A DNA stretch of 64,000 bases from Thiothrix subterranea (GTDB lineage Bacteria > Pseudomonadota > Gammaproteobacteria > Thiotrichales > Thiotrichaceae). Each line of letters opens with the position of its first letter. The stretch's first letter is position 1. The notes under the pieces are model-generated. The model was not told the origin of the DNA and ran no database searches. It worked only from the letters and a program-made list of their open reading frames with translations. A program made the position numbers and the translations under genes. This document shows positions 25,316-34,850 of this stretch, piece by piece. Location: assembly GCF_016772315.1 (NCBI RefSeq), contig NZ_CP053482.1, forward strand, positions 186,001-250,000, read 5' to 3'.

Positions 25316-26548
25316 TTAGTTGGCTGTCTTTTCAGCAACACGTTGGCGCAATGCATTCAAATGCTGTAACGTCGCGTAACCATCCGCTGGTAAATTGTTA
25401 TCCATTTGCCAGCGGCGTACCGCAGCACGGGTGTTTGGTCCTAACTTACCATCCAAGCCATCCGTACTGTAACCCGCTGCCGTCAACAAGGTTTGCAACT
25501 CAACTTTCTCGGCATGACTTAGGGGCACATCTTCTTTAGGCCACATTGCTAACATCGGGGGCTTTCCCTGAATGCGATCACCTAAATAACCAACAGCGAG
25601 TGCATAGTTCTGCGCATTGTTGTACTTGAGAATCGCGTCGAAATTACGCAATGCTAAAAATGCAGGCCCCCGATAACCCGCAGGCAGCAACACAAACGCA
25701 TTGCTAGTGCTGCTTTCCAACGCCTGCCCATTGACCGTGTTCACACCCGCAATGGTTCCCCAGATATTCAATGGCAACCAGAAATCCACATCCGCTTGTG
25801 ACCAATCAAATTTAGCAGGCAAGCGCACTTCAAAACCCCAAGGCTGATCGCGTTCCCAGCCGGAACTGGCGAGATAATTGGCGGTGGAAGCCAGCGCGTC
25901 GGGGATGCTATTCACCAGATCGCGATGCCCGTCGCCATCAAAATCAACCGCGTAGCTTTCAAACGTTGTGGGAATAAACTGGGTGTGCCCAATAGCACCT
26001 GCCCACGAACCTTGCATCGAAATCGGCGGCATATCGCCATTTTGCACAATTCTTAAGGCTGCAATGAGCTGTTTCTGCCAGAATTCTCGCCGTTCTGTTT
26101 CCCCCGCATACGCCAGCGTCGCTAAGGAACGTACAATGCTGTAACGCCCGGTATGGCTACCAAAATTGCTTTCCAACCCCCAGATTGCCAAGAGGTATTC
26201 AGGCTGTACACCGTATTGTGCGTGGATACGCTGTAGCAGTGGGGCATAATCACGCAAGAGCTTTTGCCCATTGGCAATGCGTTCGGTTGACGCGGCGGTT
26301 TCGAGGTATTCCCAAACGGTTTTGGTGAATTCAGGCTGATGCGCTTCCAGACGTAGGACTTTTTTGTCAGGCACTAGACCGCGCAAAGCCCTATCCACGG
26401 TTTCGGCGTGAATGCCTTCTTTAATGGCAACCTGACGAAATTGCTGCTTCCATGCATCAAACGCACTGTCAACGGTGGTGCTGTATCCAAACAACACCAC
26501 AACCAGCAATAACACTACCGGCAACCCATGTAACCACTTCTGGTTCAT
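25316..26548 (-). CDS. Lytic murein transglycosylase (MltB family)
   Basis: A 410-residue periplasmic enzyme that cleaves peptidoglycan glycan strands to anhydro-muropeptides. Residues 1-28 form a signal peptide or N-terminal anchor. The SLT-type catalytic domain follows, with the catalytic Glu in LLAIWGLESNFGSHTGRYSI (about residue 125). The landmark SMQGSWAGAIGHTQFIPTTF follows at about 180. The last 60 residues are a peptidoglycan-binding domain (AGYSTDGLDGKLGPNTRAAV). No lipobox Cys is visible, so it is probably soluble or anchored by the signal segment. It is convergent with the small gene at 24892-25308. Confidence 0.93.
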   Translation of the reverse strand: MNQKWLHGLPVVLLLVVVLFGYSTTVDSAFDAWKQQFRQVAIKEGIHAETVDRALRGLVPDKKVLRLEAHQPEFTKTVWEYLETAASTERIANGQKLLRDYAPLLQRIHAQYGVQPEYLLAIWGLESNFGSHTGRYSIVRSLATLAYAGETERREFWQKQLIAALRIVQNGDMPPISMQGSWAGAIGHTQFIPTTFESYAVDFDGDGHRDLVNSIPDALASTANYLASSGWERDQPWGFEVRLPAKFDWSQADVDFWLPLNIWGTIAGVNTVNGQALESSTSNAFVLLPAGYRGPAFLALRNFDAILKYNNAQNYALAVGYLGDRIQGKPPMLAMWPKEDVPLSHAEKVELQTLLTAAGYSTDGLDGKLGPNTRAAVRRWQMDNNLPADGYATLQHLNALRQRVAEKTAN

Positions 26549-26626
26549 TCAGCCGTTCCGCACACTCGACAAATCATCGGGGTATAATAGCAGAGTTCGG
26601 TAAAAACGCTTGCGAGAGACCAAACT

Positions 26627-26965
26627 TTAGTCTTTTTTCTTGCCCGCAGGACGTGCAAACGGGCTGACATTGCCCGCCACACTGCCGGATTCGAGCGCAT
26701 GGATTTTACTGACACCCGTGTGCTCCACCTCGTCGATGCGAATCACCGAGTGGATGGGAATGAAACTGCGCTTGACAGCTTCAAACTCCGTTTTGAGGCG
26801 CTCTTCACCGGGGTCAATGACCACCGTGCTTTGCGTACCGAAAACGATTTCTTCAACCACAACAAAGCCATACAAGTCTGATTCATAGACTTGTTTAGCA
26901 AAGATTTCGTAAATCTTGTCTTGGTTGACGAAAGAAATGCGGTAGATGCTGCGGTCGCTGCTCAA
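26627..26965 (-). CDS. DUF1820 family protein
   Basis: A 112-residue protein of the DUF1820 family found in gammaproteobacteria: YRISFVNQDKIYEIFAKQVY at residues 8-27, ESDLYGFVVVEEIVFG next, and IPIHSVIRIDEVEHTG near 70-85. The function is unknown. The Lys-rich end and lack of membrane segments point to a cytoplasmic protein. It lies between the transglycosylase and fumarase genes on the same strand with gaps of 66 and 78 bp. Confidence 0.85.
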   Translation of the reverse strand: MSSDRSIYRISFVNQDKIYEIFAKQVYESDLYGFVVVEEIVFGTQSTVVIDPGEERLKTEFEAVKRSFIPIHSVIRIDEVEHTGVSKIHALESGSVAGNVSPFARPAGKKKD

Positions 26966-27031
26966 CGGTTGTGCCTCAAGGAATAATAGTGGGGAAAATG
27001 GGGCTAGTTGTAGCAGAAAACCGCTGGGAAG

Positions 27032-28549
27032 TCACTTTCCCGCTAACATTCGCGCATCAATGATCGCCTTCCACGTCGCAGGGCCGGTGTTATGCACCGA
27101 TTCGCCATTGCTATCCACCGCCACCGTGACCGGCATATCCTTGACCTCGAATTCGTAAATCGCCTCCATGCCCAGTTCGGGAAACGCCAGCACTTTCGCA
27201 CCGGTAATCGCTTTGGACACCAAATACGCCGCCCCACCGACTGCCATGAGGTACACCGCGCCGAATTCCTTGATCGCTTCAATCGCAATCGGGCCGCGTT
27301 CGGATTTACCAATCATCCCCAGCAAGCCGGTTTGTTGCAGGATTTGACGAGTGAATTTATCCATACGGGTGGACGTGGTAGGACCAGCAGGGCCGACCAC
27401 TTCATCACGCACCGGGTCAACCGGGCCGACGTAGTAAATGAAACGTCCTTTCAAATCAACGGGCAGTGTTTCGCCTTTATTGAGCATGTCGATCATGCGC
27501 TTGTGTGCCGCGTCACGCCCGGTGAGCATTTTGCCAGACAGCAAAACGGTTTCGCCCGGTTTCAAGTTACGTACTTGTTCGGGGGTGATGGTGTCTAGGT
27601 TGACACGGGTGGCTGACGCACCGCCGTCCAGCGAGATTTGCGGCCAGTTGGATAAATCTGGCGGGGTTTGCAGCGCAGCACCCGAACCGTCCAGCACAAA
27701 ATGCGTATGGCGCGTCGCTGCACAGTTGGGGATCATGCACACGGGCAAAGAGGCGGCATGGGTGGGAAAGTCTTTGATTTTGACATCCAGCACCGTGGTT
27801 AAACCGCCCAAACCTTGTGCGCCTACGCCGAGGTTATTGACCTTTTCGTAGAGTTCCAGACGCAATTCTTCGACGCGGTTTTGTGCGCCACGGGCTTGCA
27901 GTTCTTGAATGTCGATGTGTTCCATCAGCACCTCTTTCGCCAATACGGCCGCTTTTTCCGCCGTGCCGCCGATGCCAATGCCGAGCATTCCCGGTGGACA
28001 CCAACCTGCCCCCATCGTTGGCACGGTTTTTAACACCCAATCCACAATGCTGTCGGAAGGATTGAGCATGACCATTTTGGATTTGTTTTCAGAGCCGCCG
28101 CCTTTTGCCGCCACGTCAAACGACACGGTGTCACCAGGGACGATTTCGTAATGAATGACCGCAGGCGTATTGTCCTTGGTATTTTTCCGCGCCCCCGCTG
28201 GGTCGGCGAGGATGGACGCACGCAACACGTTATCGGGGTTCAGGTACGCACGGCGCACGCCTTCGTTGATCATGTCAGTGAGGCTCATGTCGCCTTCCCA
28301 CTGCACGTTCATGCCGACTTTGACGAACACGGTAACGATGCCTGTATCTTGGCAAATCGGGCGATGCCCTTCGGCACACATGCGCGAATTGACGAGGATT
28401 TGCGCGATGGAATCCTTCGCGGCAGGGGATTCTTCACGCTCCCACGCTTGGTGCATCGCTTCGATGAAGTCGAGCGGGTGGTAGTATGAGATGAATTGCA
28501 GCGCATCCGCGACACTGGCGATTACGTGGTCTTGCTTAATAATGGTCAT
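27032..28549 (-). CDS. fumA: Fumarate hydratase, class I (iron-sulfur)
   Basis: A 505-residue class I fumarase converting fumarate to malate in the TCA cycle with a [4Fe-4S] cluster. Candidate cluster cysteines appear in RPICQDTGIV (Cys66), GAGWCPPGM and CMIPNCAATRH. N-terminal catalytic and C-terminal beta domains are fused in one chain, as in FumA/FumB. I place the start at 28549 (MTIIKQDHVI), which has an AAGGGA ribosome site; an ORF extension 60 bp further upstream looks unlike the family. It is divergent from tsaD. Confidence 0.93.
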   Translation of the reverse strand: MTIIKQDHVIASVADALQFISYYHPLDFIEAMHQAWEREESPAAKDSIAQILVNSRMCAEGHRPICQDTGIVTVFVKVGMNVQWEGDMSLTDMINEGVRRAYLNPDNVLRASILADPAGARKNTKDNTPAVIHYEIVPGDTVSFDVAAKGGGSENKSKMVMLNPSDSIVDWVLKTVPTMGAGWCPPGMLGIGIGGTAEKAAVLAKEVLMEHIDIQELQARGAQNRVEELRLELYEKVNNLGVGAQGLGGLTTVLDVKIKDFPTHAASLPVCMIPNCAATRHTHFVLDGSGAALQTPPDLSNWPQISLDGGASATRVNLDTITPEQVRNLKPGETVLLSGKMLTGRDAAHKRMIDMLNKGETLPVDLKGRFIYYVGPVDPVRDEVVGPAGPTTSTRMDKFTRQILQQTGLLGMIGKSERGPIAIEAIKEFGAVYLMAVGGAAYLVSKAITGAKVLAFPELGMEAIYEFEVKDMPVTVAVDSNGESVHNTGPATWKAIIDARMLAGK

Positions 28550-28704
28550 GGCTCTATTCCCTTGGTGGTTGATCAACTGCGGGCGGAGACTGTTTTTGTT
28601 GTGGCGCACAATCGTAGGCGAAAATGCGCGTGAATACCATTATTTCATGCCATGACGTTAAGCTATATACTGTTTCACCTCTTGTTTAACCCTAGAAGAC
28701 CCTC

Positions 28705-29706
28705 ATGCGCGTACTTGGAATTGAAAGCTCTTGTGATGAAACCGGCGTGGCGTTGTACGACACCGACAAAGGCTTGTTGGCGCATCGCTTGTTCAGCCAG
28801 ATTGCGATGCACGCCGAATACGGTGGCGTTGTGCCGGAATTGGCATCGCGGGATCATATCCGCCGCGTGTTGCCGTTGTTGCGCGAGGCGTTGGTGGATG
28901 CGGGGATGACGATGAAGGATATTGACGGCATTGCCTACACCGCAGGGCCAGGGCTGATCGGGGCATTGCTGACGGGGGCTTCGATTGCGCGGTCGATGGC
29001 GTGGGGGCTGAATGTCCCTGCCGTGGGCGTGCATCACATGGAAGGCCATTTGCTCGCGCCGATGTTGGAAGAAAACCCGCCGGAATTGCCGTTTGTGGCG
29101 TTGCTGGTGTCGGGTGGGCATACCATGCTGGTGGATGTGCCGCGCATTGGCGAATACCACATTCTGGGCGAAAGCGTGGATGATGCGGCGGGTGAGGCGT
29201 TTGATAAGACGGCTAAACTGATGGGGTTGGAGTATCCGGGGGGGCCGTTGCTGGCGAAACTCGCGGAACAAGGACGTGAGGGGATTTACAAATTTCCGCG
29301 CCCGATGGTGGATCGACCGGGCTGTGATTTTAGTTTCAGCGGCTTGAAGACGTTTTCACTGACGACCTGGCAGAAGTCTGGGCAGACGGAGCAGGATAAG
29401 GCGGATATTGCGCGGGCGTTTGAAGAAGCCGTGGTGGATACGCTGTTTATCAAATGTCGGCGGGCATTGGAACAGGCGGGGCGTAAGCGGCTGGTAGTGG
29501 CGGGCGGCGTGGGCGCGAATCGACGCTTGCGGACGCGGCTGGCGGAGTTGAAGGCGGAGGTGTATTTCCCGCGTTTGGCGTTTTGCACCGATAATGGCGC
29601 AATGATTGCGTATGCGGGTGCGTTGCGCTTGCAGGCTGGCGCGAGTGAAGCGGCAGTGATTAATGCGCGTCCGCGTTGGCCATTGACCGAACTGGACGCG
29701 ATTTAA
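28705..29706 (+). CDS. tsaD: tRNA N6-adenosine threonylcarbamoyltransferase TsaD
   Basis: A 333-residue ASKHA-fold protein that transfers the threonylcarbamoyl group to A37 of ANN-decoding tRNAs, working with TsaB and TsaE. Motifs: start [19 protein letters not shown], metal-binding VGVHHMEGH (about residue 107-115), [13 protein letters not shown] near 133, and [16 protein letters not shown] near 270. Full length for the family. It is divergent from fumA and convergent with the antiporter gene. Confidence 0.97.
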   Translation: MRVLGIESSCDETGVALYDTDKGLLAHRLFSQIAMHAEYGGVVPELASRDHIRRVLPLLREALVDAGMTMKDIDGIAYTAGPGLIGALLTGASIARSMAWGLNVPAVGVHHMEGHLLAPMLEENPPELPFVALLVSGGHTMLVDVPRIGEYHILGESVDDAAGEAFDKTAKLMGLEYPGGPLLAKLAEQGREGIYKFPRPMVDRPGCDFSFSGLKTFSLTTWQKSGQTEQDKADIARAFEEAVVDTLFIKCRRALEQAGRKRLVVAGGVGANRRLRTRLAELKAEVYFPRLAFCTDNGAMIAYAGALRLQAGASEAAVINARPRWPLTELDAI

Positions 29707-29748
29707 TCTCATGGAAACCGTTTAACCATGCCCTGCTCTACCCGTTAC

Positions 29749-30717
29749 TTATGCGACCACGGTGTAAATCAGCCAGCCGGTATACACGAAGTAGACGCTT
29801 AACATCAAAATGCCTTCCCAATGGGTTAGGTGTCCCGGTTTACGGAAACCATACGCCATCACAAACAGGCCGAAGGTGACTGCCAACATGACCGGGAAAT
29901 CACGGGTCAGTACTTCATCGGCAACCGCAATCGGGGCAATTGCCCCGGCAATCCCGACCACTGCCAAGGTATTAAACAAATTCGAGCCGACAATATTGCC
30001 CAGTGCCAAATCGGATTCGCCTTTGCGAGCCGCCGCAATGGAAGACGCCAATTCCGGCAATGAAGTACCCAGCGCGACAATCGTCAGCCCAATAATCAAA
30101 TCGCTGACCCCTAAGGCATTCGCAATATCCACCGCACCCCACACCAGAATCCGCGAACTAATGATCAACAACACCAAGCCGACCGCCAACCATACCAAGG
30201 CGGTTTTCAACGTCATCGGGTGGCTTGCCAATTCTTCTTCTACCTCCGCAGACAGCGCATCATTCCGCCCACGCAGCGCCGCGTAAATAGACCAACCCAC
30301 GATTCCGAAAAACACCACCAGCAAAATAACCGCATCCCAACGGCTGATTTCCTTGTCCCATAACAACAAACCCGACAACAGCGTCACCGCCAGCAAAATC
30401 GGCATTTCTTTGCGGACAATATCCGAATGCACCGCAATCACCGCAATCACGGCGGTTATCCCTAATATCAAGGCGATATTCAGTATATTGGAGCCATAAG
30501 CATTACCTAATGCCAAAGCGGGATTGCCTTCCCATGCGGCAAAGGCGGATACAGTCATTTCCGGGGCGGATGTACCAAAACCGACAACCACCATCCCGAT
30601 CAGCAGTGAGGGCATTCCTAAATGTTTTGCGGTGGCAGCAGCGCCTTCGACAAATTTATCGGCGCTCCATACCAATACAGCAAGGCCGACAACAATAGCA
30701 GCTAGTGATAACAACAT
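29749..30717 (-). CDS. Calcium/sodium antiporter (CaCA, YrbG type)
   Basis: A 322-residue inner-membrane antiporter with two inverted repeats, each carrying an alpha-repeat motif: GFGTSAPEMTVSAFAA then LGNAYGSNILNIALILG in the first half, and ALGTSLPELASSIAAA then LGNIVGSNLFNTLAVVG in the second. About ten membrane segments. The start at 30717 (MLLSLAAIVV) has an AAAGGA ribosome site; 73 further in-frame codons upstream have non-membrane composition and are rejected. It likely exchanges Ca2+ for Na+ or H+. Confidence 0.93.
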   Translation of the reverse strand: MLLSLAAIVVGLAVLVWSADKFVEGAAATAKHLGMPSLLIGMVVVGFGTSAPEMTVSAFAAWEGNPALALGNAYGSNILNIALILGITAVIAVIAVHSDIVRKEMPILLAVTLLSGLLLWDKEISRWDAVILLVVFFGIVGWSIYAALRGRNDALSAEVEEELASHPMTLKTALVWLAVGLVLLIISSRILVWGAVDIANALGVSDLIIGLTIVALGTSLPELASSIAAARKGESDLALGNIVGSNLFNTLAVVGIAGAIAPIAVADEVLTRDFPVMLAVTFGLFVMAYGFRKPGHLTHWEGILMLSVYFVYTGWLIYTVVA

Positions 30718-30787
30718 ACTGGCATCCTTTGCGTTTGATGAGACAGGATGATTTATGCCATTTCTAAACAAGGTCTGCCAGAATCCC

Positions 30788-32509
30788 CTACCGCTGACTA
30801 GCGAATGCGACATTTTCTGCCGCAACGTCTTCACCGTCAGTGACGATGACCCAGCAGGAAAGCTTTTCGAGTATTTGAATATCCGGTAATTGTTGATAGC
30901 CCTGTACTTGCTGGATGCCTTCGGTGCGTTTGTCATCCCACAGGTGCGGGTGTTTTTTCCGCTCGGATTTCTTGCAGTATTTCAGCTCGATCAAATGCTG
31001 GTGTTTAACCGGATACGGGCTGCGCTCCAGCAACAGAATATCCGGGTATTTGTGATTGACCTCCGGCTCACTTTTGATGAAATAGATGGAAGATTGATAC
31101 AACAACGTCACCAACAATACCTTGAGGTGCTTTTCATCCATCTGCATGAAATCGCGATTGGACAGCACCATTAATATCGACTGAATTTCATGCCGCAAGG
31201 GTTCGATGTCATTGTGTAAGGCCAGTGCAGTCACCGCTTGTTGCAGCTTTTGGGGCGGAATGCTGAACTGGTTTTTACGCTCGATTTCGACCTTAAAATA
31301 GGCAAAATACAGTCGCTTGATAACATGGTTAGGAATACGAAAACGCTGCACGCCAAACTCAGAACCCGCCAGTGAAACGAAACCCATGTAGCACAGCAGG
31401 CTGATAAAGTCTTCGCGATCAAAACCTTTGTCAAAATCGAATTTGCGCCGCTGTTGCGCGGTGACTTCCCCTTCACTGATCAATTCTTCCAGCACGGCAT
31501 AATTGGTATCACGGTCGCCGATGGAAAACATACGCATGATATTGCGGTAATCGGAAGCAATGTTTTCATCCAACATTTCTTCAGGAAAGGCACAATTTTT
31601 GGCATCAACGTGTTTCAGGAAATACAACACCATATTAGCGTTGTACATCGGCTGCCCTTTACTGGCGAAGACGTAGCCGTTATACCAATCTTTCAAGGTT
31701 GCCATCAGGGTATCGGCATTGATGGCACACTGCTCAGTCAACGGATAAATCAGCGAGGTCGTTTCTGCTTGTGTTAAACCAATCGCTTCATTAAATGCGG
31801 GCAAGAGCGAGAGGTTTTCAACCATATTGAAACCGGATGTCAGGCTATCGAGCATGATGGGGGTAACGCCAGTAATGATCAGGCGGTCGATGCTTCCTTG
31901 CTGTGTTGCGGCTTTGATGCTTTCATAAAACGCCCGCACGAAGCCGCCCTTCCCCATGATTTTGCAGAAGTAGTGCAAGTCTTCCGCTAACAGCGCATTG
32001 GCGAAATGGTCATATTCGTCAATAATCAGGTAAATCTTTTGATCATCCAGTAGGCTAAGCAGATAATTCAGCTTATCAGCGGGAGTCGGAGAATCAAGCT
32101 GATACAAACGATCTAAACTTTCTGCTGGATAGTGGTATTTTTTCAGGAACGTGGCTATTGCCAGTGTGATTTTATTATTAAATGCCGAATAAATGCTTTG
32201 CGGGTCATCCGTACTGATGCCGCTGAATTCCAGAAACAGGATTTGGTAGCGGTTCTGATTGCCGGTTGGGTTCTGACCGGCGGCGAGATGACCGAACAGG
32301 CGGTTGAAATCGTCCTTGGCTTTGATGTCGTAGTAGTACGCGAGCATCGAGACGAACAGGCTTTTCCCGAAGCGGCGTGGGCGCATGATCAGGTTGTAAC
32401 GGCTGGCATCTTCAAGGGTTTGAATCCAGCCGGTTTTGTCGACGTAGGTGTAACCTTCTTCGATGACCGTTTTGTAGTGGCTGATGCCGTAGGGGAGTTT
32501 CAGTTTCAT
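30788..32509 (-). CDS. AAA-ATPase-like / PD-(D/E)XK nuclease fusion (DUF1703 type)
   Basis: A 573-residue protein with an N-terminal AAA-ATPase-like domain (YVDKTGWIQTLEDA, then the P-loop-like RPRRFGKSLFVSML near 43-56, and IYLIIDEYDHFANALL near 157) and a C-terminal PD-(D/E)XK nuclease region (NHKYPDILLLERSPYP, then HLIELKYCKKSERKK, near 500-530). The family is common and usually stand-alone, with unclear function. Here its ATG overlaps the stop of hsdS by 4 bp, so it is the last gene of the type I restriction operon and could act with it or have been captured by it. Confidence 0.87.
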   Translation of the reverse strand: MKLKLPYGISHYKTVIEEGYTYVDKTGWIQTLEDASRYNLIMRPRRFGKSLFVSMLAYYYDIKAKDDFNRLFGHLAAGQNPTGNQNRYQILFLEFSGISTDDPQSIYSAFNNKITLAIATFLKKYHYPAESLDRLYQLDSPTPADKLNYLLSLLDDQKIYLIIDEYDHFANALLAEDLHYFCKIMGKGGFVRAFYESIKAATQQGSIDRLIITGVTPIMLDSLTSGFNMVENLSLLPAFNEAIGLTQAETTSLIYPLTEQCAINADTLMATLKDWYNGYVFASKGQPMYNANMVLYFLKHVDAKNCAFPEEMLDENIASDYRNIMRMFSIGDRDTNYAVLEELISEGEVTAQQRRKFDFDKGFDREDFISLLCYMGFVSLAGSEFGVQRFRIPNHVIKRLYFAYFKVEIERKNQFSIPPQKLQQAVTALALHNDIEPLRHEIQSILMVLSNRDFMQMDEKHLKVLLVTLLYQSSIYFIKSEPEVNHKYPDILLLERSPYPVKHQHLIELKYCKKSERKKHPHLWDDKRTEGIQQVQGYQQLPDIQILEKLSCWVIVTDGEDVAAENVAFASQR

Positions 32510-33822
32510 GGTTGCCTCGTTCCTGCGCCTTGCTCTGGTGAGTATAGGTCATCCGCCGCGCTATCCACCCGCACCTGCCCATTCATCAACATCGGCAACA
32601 ACCAATCCCGCAACGCCGCCAACCGCTGATTTTCTTGGGTAGATATTGCAATTTTCTTATAAAATTCAGATGTGTGTTTTTCAAATTCAGTCAAGATTGA
32701 CTGTTCTGGCTTGATAAGCATACAACCTGCAATATGTTGATTTGTTAAATTATTTATATTTGTTCCTAAGCAAGAATTTGCAATATGCGTTTTAAAACCA
32801 CCTGATCCAAGGAAATTATTAATATAAGATGAAAAATTACCTTTTAGTGATAATTTCGAGCAAAACGCACCAAATGCCACCTTTTCTTTAAAGTAATAGA
32901 CTCCATTTTTTCCAATATGATTTTTGCTACCACTGGACATCACAATCAGAATATCTCCTTGATTCATATACTGTTGCTTATCAATTAGTGAGTCATTCAC
33001 ATAAACAAGATTATTAATATCTAGTTTATTCTCAGAAATATTTGTTGCTCTCAGAATACCAGCGGAGTTTTTAGAACCTGTTGCTTTTACATCTGTCTTA
33101 GAATATGTGACACCACGGATAGCTGAACAAAAATCACCTAAAACAGTTGCTTCCCATCCTGCCGGGATCTCCCGCTTCAACTCTTTGCTGTAGAACATCT
33201 TTCCGCCCGATGACTTATACGGTTTGCCGTTTTCATCAGGGAAGTCGAATTGCACAAACCAGTAGTCGTAGAGGGTTTTCGCCATTGCTTCGAGTTCGGC
33301 GTTAATGCGGTTGTTGATTTCGATTTTTTGGTCGATGGAGGAAAGAACGGCGGCGATTTGGTTTTGTATAGCTAATGACGGGTACTCAAATTCAACTTGC
33401 TTTAGACCAATTCCTGTTAGGTGTTTTATTGTAGAACCGATAAAGTGTTTGCTTAATTCACCTGAACGACCAGCCAATAGGAAACGGTAGTATACGAAAA
33501 ATGGATTATAATTATCGTGCATCCTAACTCGATGTAATGCCTTTTGGATTTTCATTTCTGGCACTTCATCTTTCCAGATAGCACAGCGTCCCGGCTCTCC
33601 TCCTTCACAAATTATCAAATCACCGTATTTTAAGCCGTAACGCTCATCTTCCTTTTCTTCAAAGCGCATTTTTGAGAGATTTTTTAAATCAAAACCACCC
33701 CAGCGGACATTAATATTTGCAAGGTATGGCTGATAATCTCCTTGATTCTTTTCTTTATCCAGCATTTTTCCTAGACACATATCTGATATGTCGCCTAGCC
33801 TTTTGACCGTCCATTTACTCAT
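32506..33822 (-). CDS. hsdS: Type I restriction system specificity subunit
   Basis: A 438-residue HsdS that sets the DNA recognition site of the methylase and restriction complexes. It has two target-recognition domains (about 1-150 and 215-380), each followed by a conserved helical spacer: IAAVLSSIDQKIEINNRINA near 160, then LEAMAKTLYDYWFVQFDFPD; and ENQRLAALRDWLLPMLMNGQ near the end. The TRD-coding segments are clearly more AT-rich than the neighbours, which fits domain exchange by recombination. It overlaps the YhcG gene upstream and the AAA/nuclease gene downstream by 4 bp each. Confidence 0.95.
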   Translation of the reverse strand: MSKWTVKRLGDISDMCLGKMLDKEKNQGDYQPYLANINVRWGGFDLKNLSKMRFEEKEDERYGLKYGDLIICEGGEPGRCAIWKDEVPEMKIQKALHRVRMHDNYNPFFVYYRFLLAGRSGELSKHFIGSTIKHLTGIGLKQVEFEYPSLAIQNQIAAVLSSIDQKIEINNRINAELEAMAKTLYDYWFVQFDFPDENGKPYKSSGGKMFYSKELKREIPAGWEATVLGDFCSAIRGVTYSKTDVKATGSKNSAGILRATNISENKLDINNLVYVNDSLIDKQQYMNQGDILIVMSSGSKNHIGKNGVYYFKEKVAFGAFCSKLSLKGNFSSYINNFLGSGGFKTHIANSCLGTNINNLTNQHIAGCMLIKPEQSILTEFEKHTSEFYKKIAISTQENQRLAALRDWLLPMLMNGQVRVDSAADDLYSPEQGAGTRQP

Positions 33823-34850
33823 TCTTCATCACTCCAGTTAGCCTGAAGTTCTTGTTCGATGCGCTCGATGCTGGGGAGTTTATCTTCAAAATTTGGGGGT
33901 AAGGATTGGGCAATTTGGTATTCGGCAACGCCAATAGGTTTGCTGTTATCGCGCAAGGCATATTCGGCGATAACCTTATTACGGTTTTTACACAACAGCA
34001 AACCAATGGTGGGCGCATCATGTTCGGTTTTGAAATGCTCATCGACTGCCGACAAGTAAAAGCTCAACTGCCCAACATGCGATGGAGTGAAATCACCCGC
34101 TTTGAGTTCAATCACCAGATAGCAGCGTAGTTTCAAATGATAAAACAGCAGGTCAAGGTAGAAATCCTGCTCCCCCACCTCCAGATGCACCTGCTTACCC
34201 ACAAAAGCAAACCCAGCACCCAACTCTAGTAAAAACTGGCTGATATGTTGCGTCAATGCCTGTTCAATATCACGCTCATGCGCATCAGCACCGATAGAAA
34301 GAAAGTCAAAAATGTACGGATCTTTAAGCGTTTGTTGTGCCAGCTCTGACTGTGGGGATGGCAACGTTTGAGCAAAATTGGTGGCGGCGTTGCCTTGTCG
34401 TTCCAGCAAGCGACTCTCGATCTGGTGAACCAACACATTGCGCGACCAGCCATATTCAACAGCTTTCTGCATATACCATTGACGCTCACTCCCAGTTTTT
34501 AATTTATCCATGACCGTACAAATATGGAACCACGGCAATTGTGCAGCAGGCTGCTGCACAATTTCAGAATCCTGCCACGTTTCAGCAAAACGGCGCATAT
34601 ACTTTAAATTTCGTGCTGAAAACCCCTTCAACTCAGGGAAGGCTTGGCGTAAATCCTGTGCAAGCTGGTCAATGATTTTACTGCCCCAGCCTTGTTGTTG
34701 CTGGCGTTGCAGGATGTCATTGCCAATTTGCCAATACAGCTTGAGCAACTCTTGATTAACCGCCAGTACAGCCCGCTGTTGAGCGGATTGAATTTGTGTT
34801 TTAAGGTTTTTTAACCACACTTGATAATCAGCAGACGTTAATTCACTCAT
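33819..34850 (-). CDS. YhcG-type PDDEXK nuclease (DUF1016)
   Basis: A 343-residue protein with an N-terminal DUF1016 helical/winged-helix domain (LYWQIGNDILQRQQQQGWGS, then LKGFSARNLKYMRRFAETW) and a C-terminal PD-(D/E)XK nuclease core (DFYLDLLFYHLKLRCYLVIE then LKAGDFTPSHVGQLSFYL). The catalytic Asp and the E-x-K pair are intact. The family often sits inside type I restriction operons and is thought to be a DNA endonuclease; its contribution to restriction is unknown. It lies between hsdM and hsdS, overlapping both (8 and 4 bp). Confidence 0.9.
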   Translation of the reverse strand: MSELTSADYQVWLKNLKTQIQSAQQRAVLAVNQELLKLYWQIGNDILQRQQQQGWGSKIIDQLAQDLRQAFPELKGFSARNLKYMRRFAETWQDSEIVQQPAAQLPWFHICTVMDKLKTGSERQWYMQKAVEYGWSRNVLVHQIESRLLERQGNAATNFAQTLPSPQSELAQQTLKDPYIFDFLSIGADAHERDIEQALTQHISQFLLELGAGFAFVGKQVHLEVGEQDFYLDLLFYHLKLRCYLVIELKAGDFTPSHVGQLSFYLSAVDEHFKTEHDAPTIGLLLCKNRNKVIAEYALRDNSKPIGVAEYQIAQSLPPNFEDKLPSIERIEQELQANWSDEE

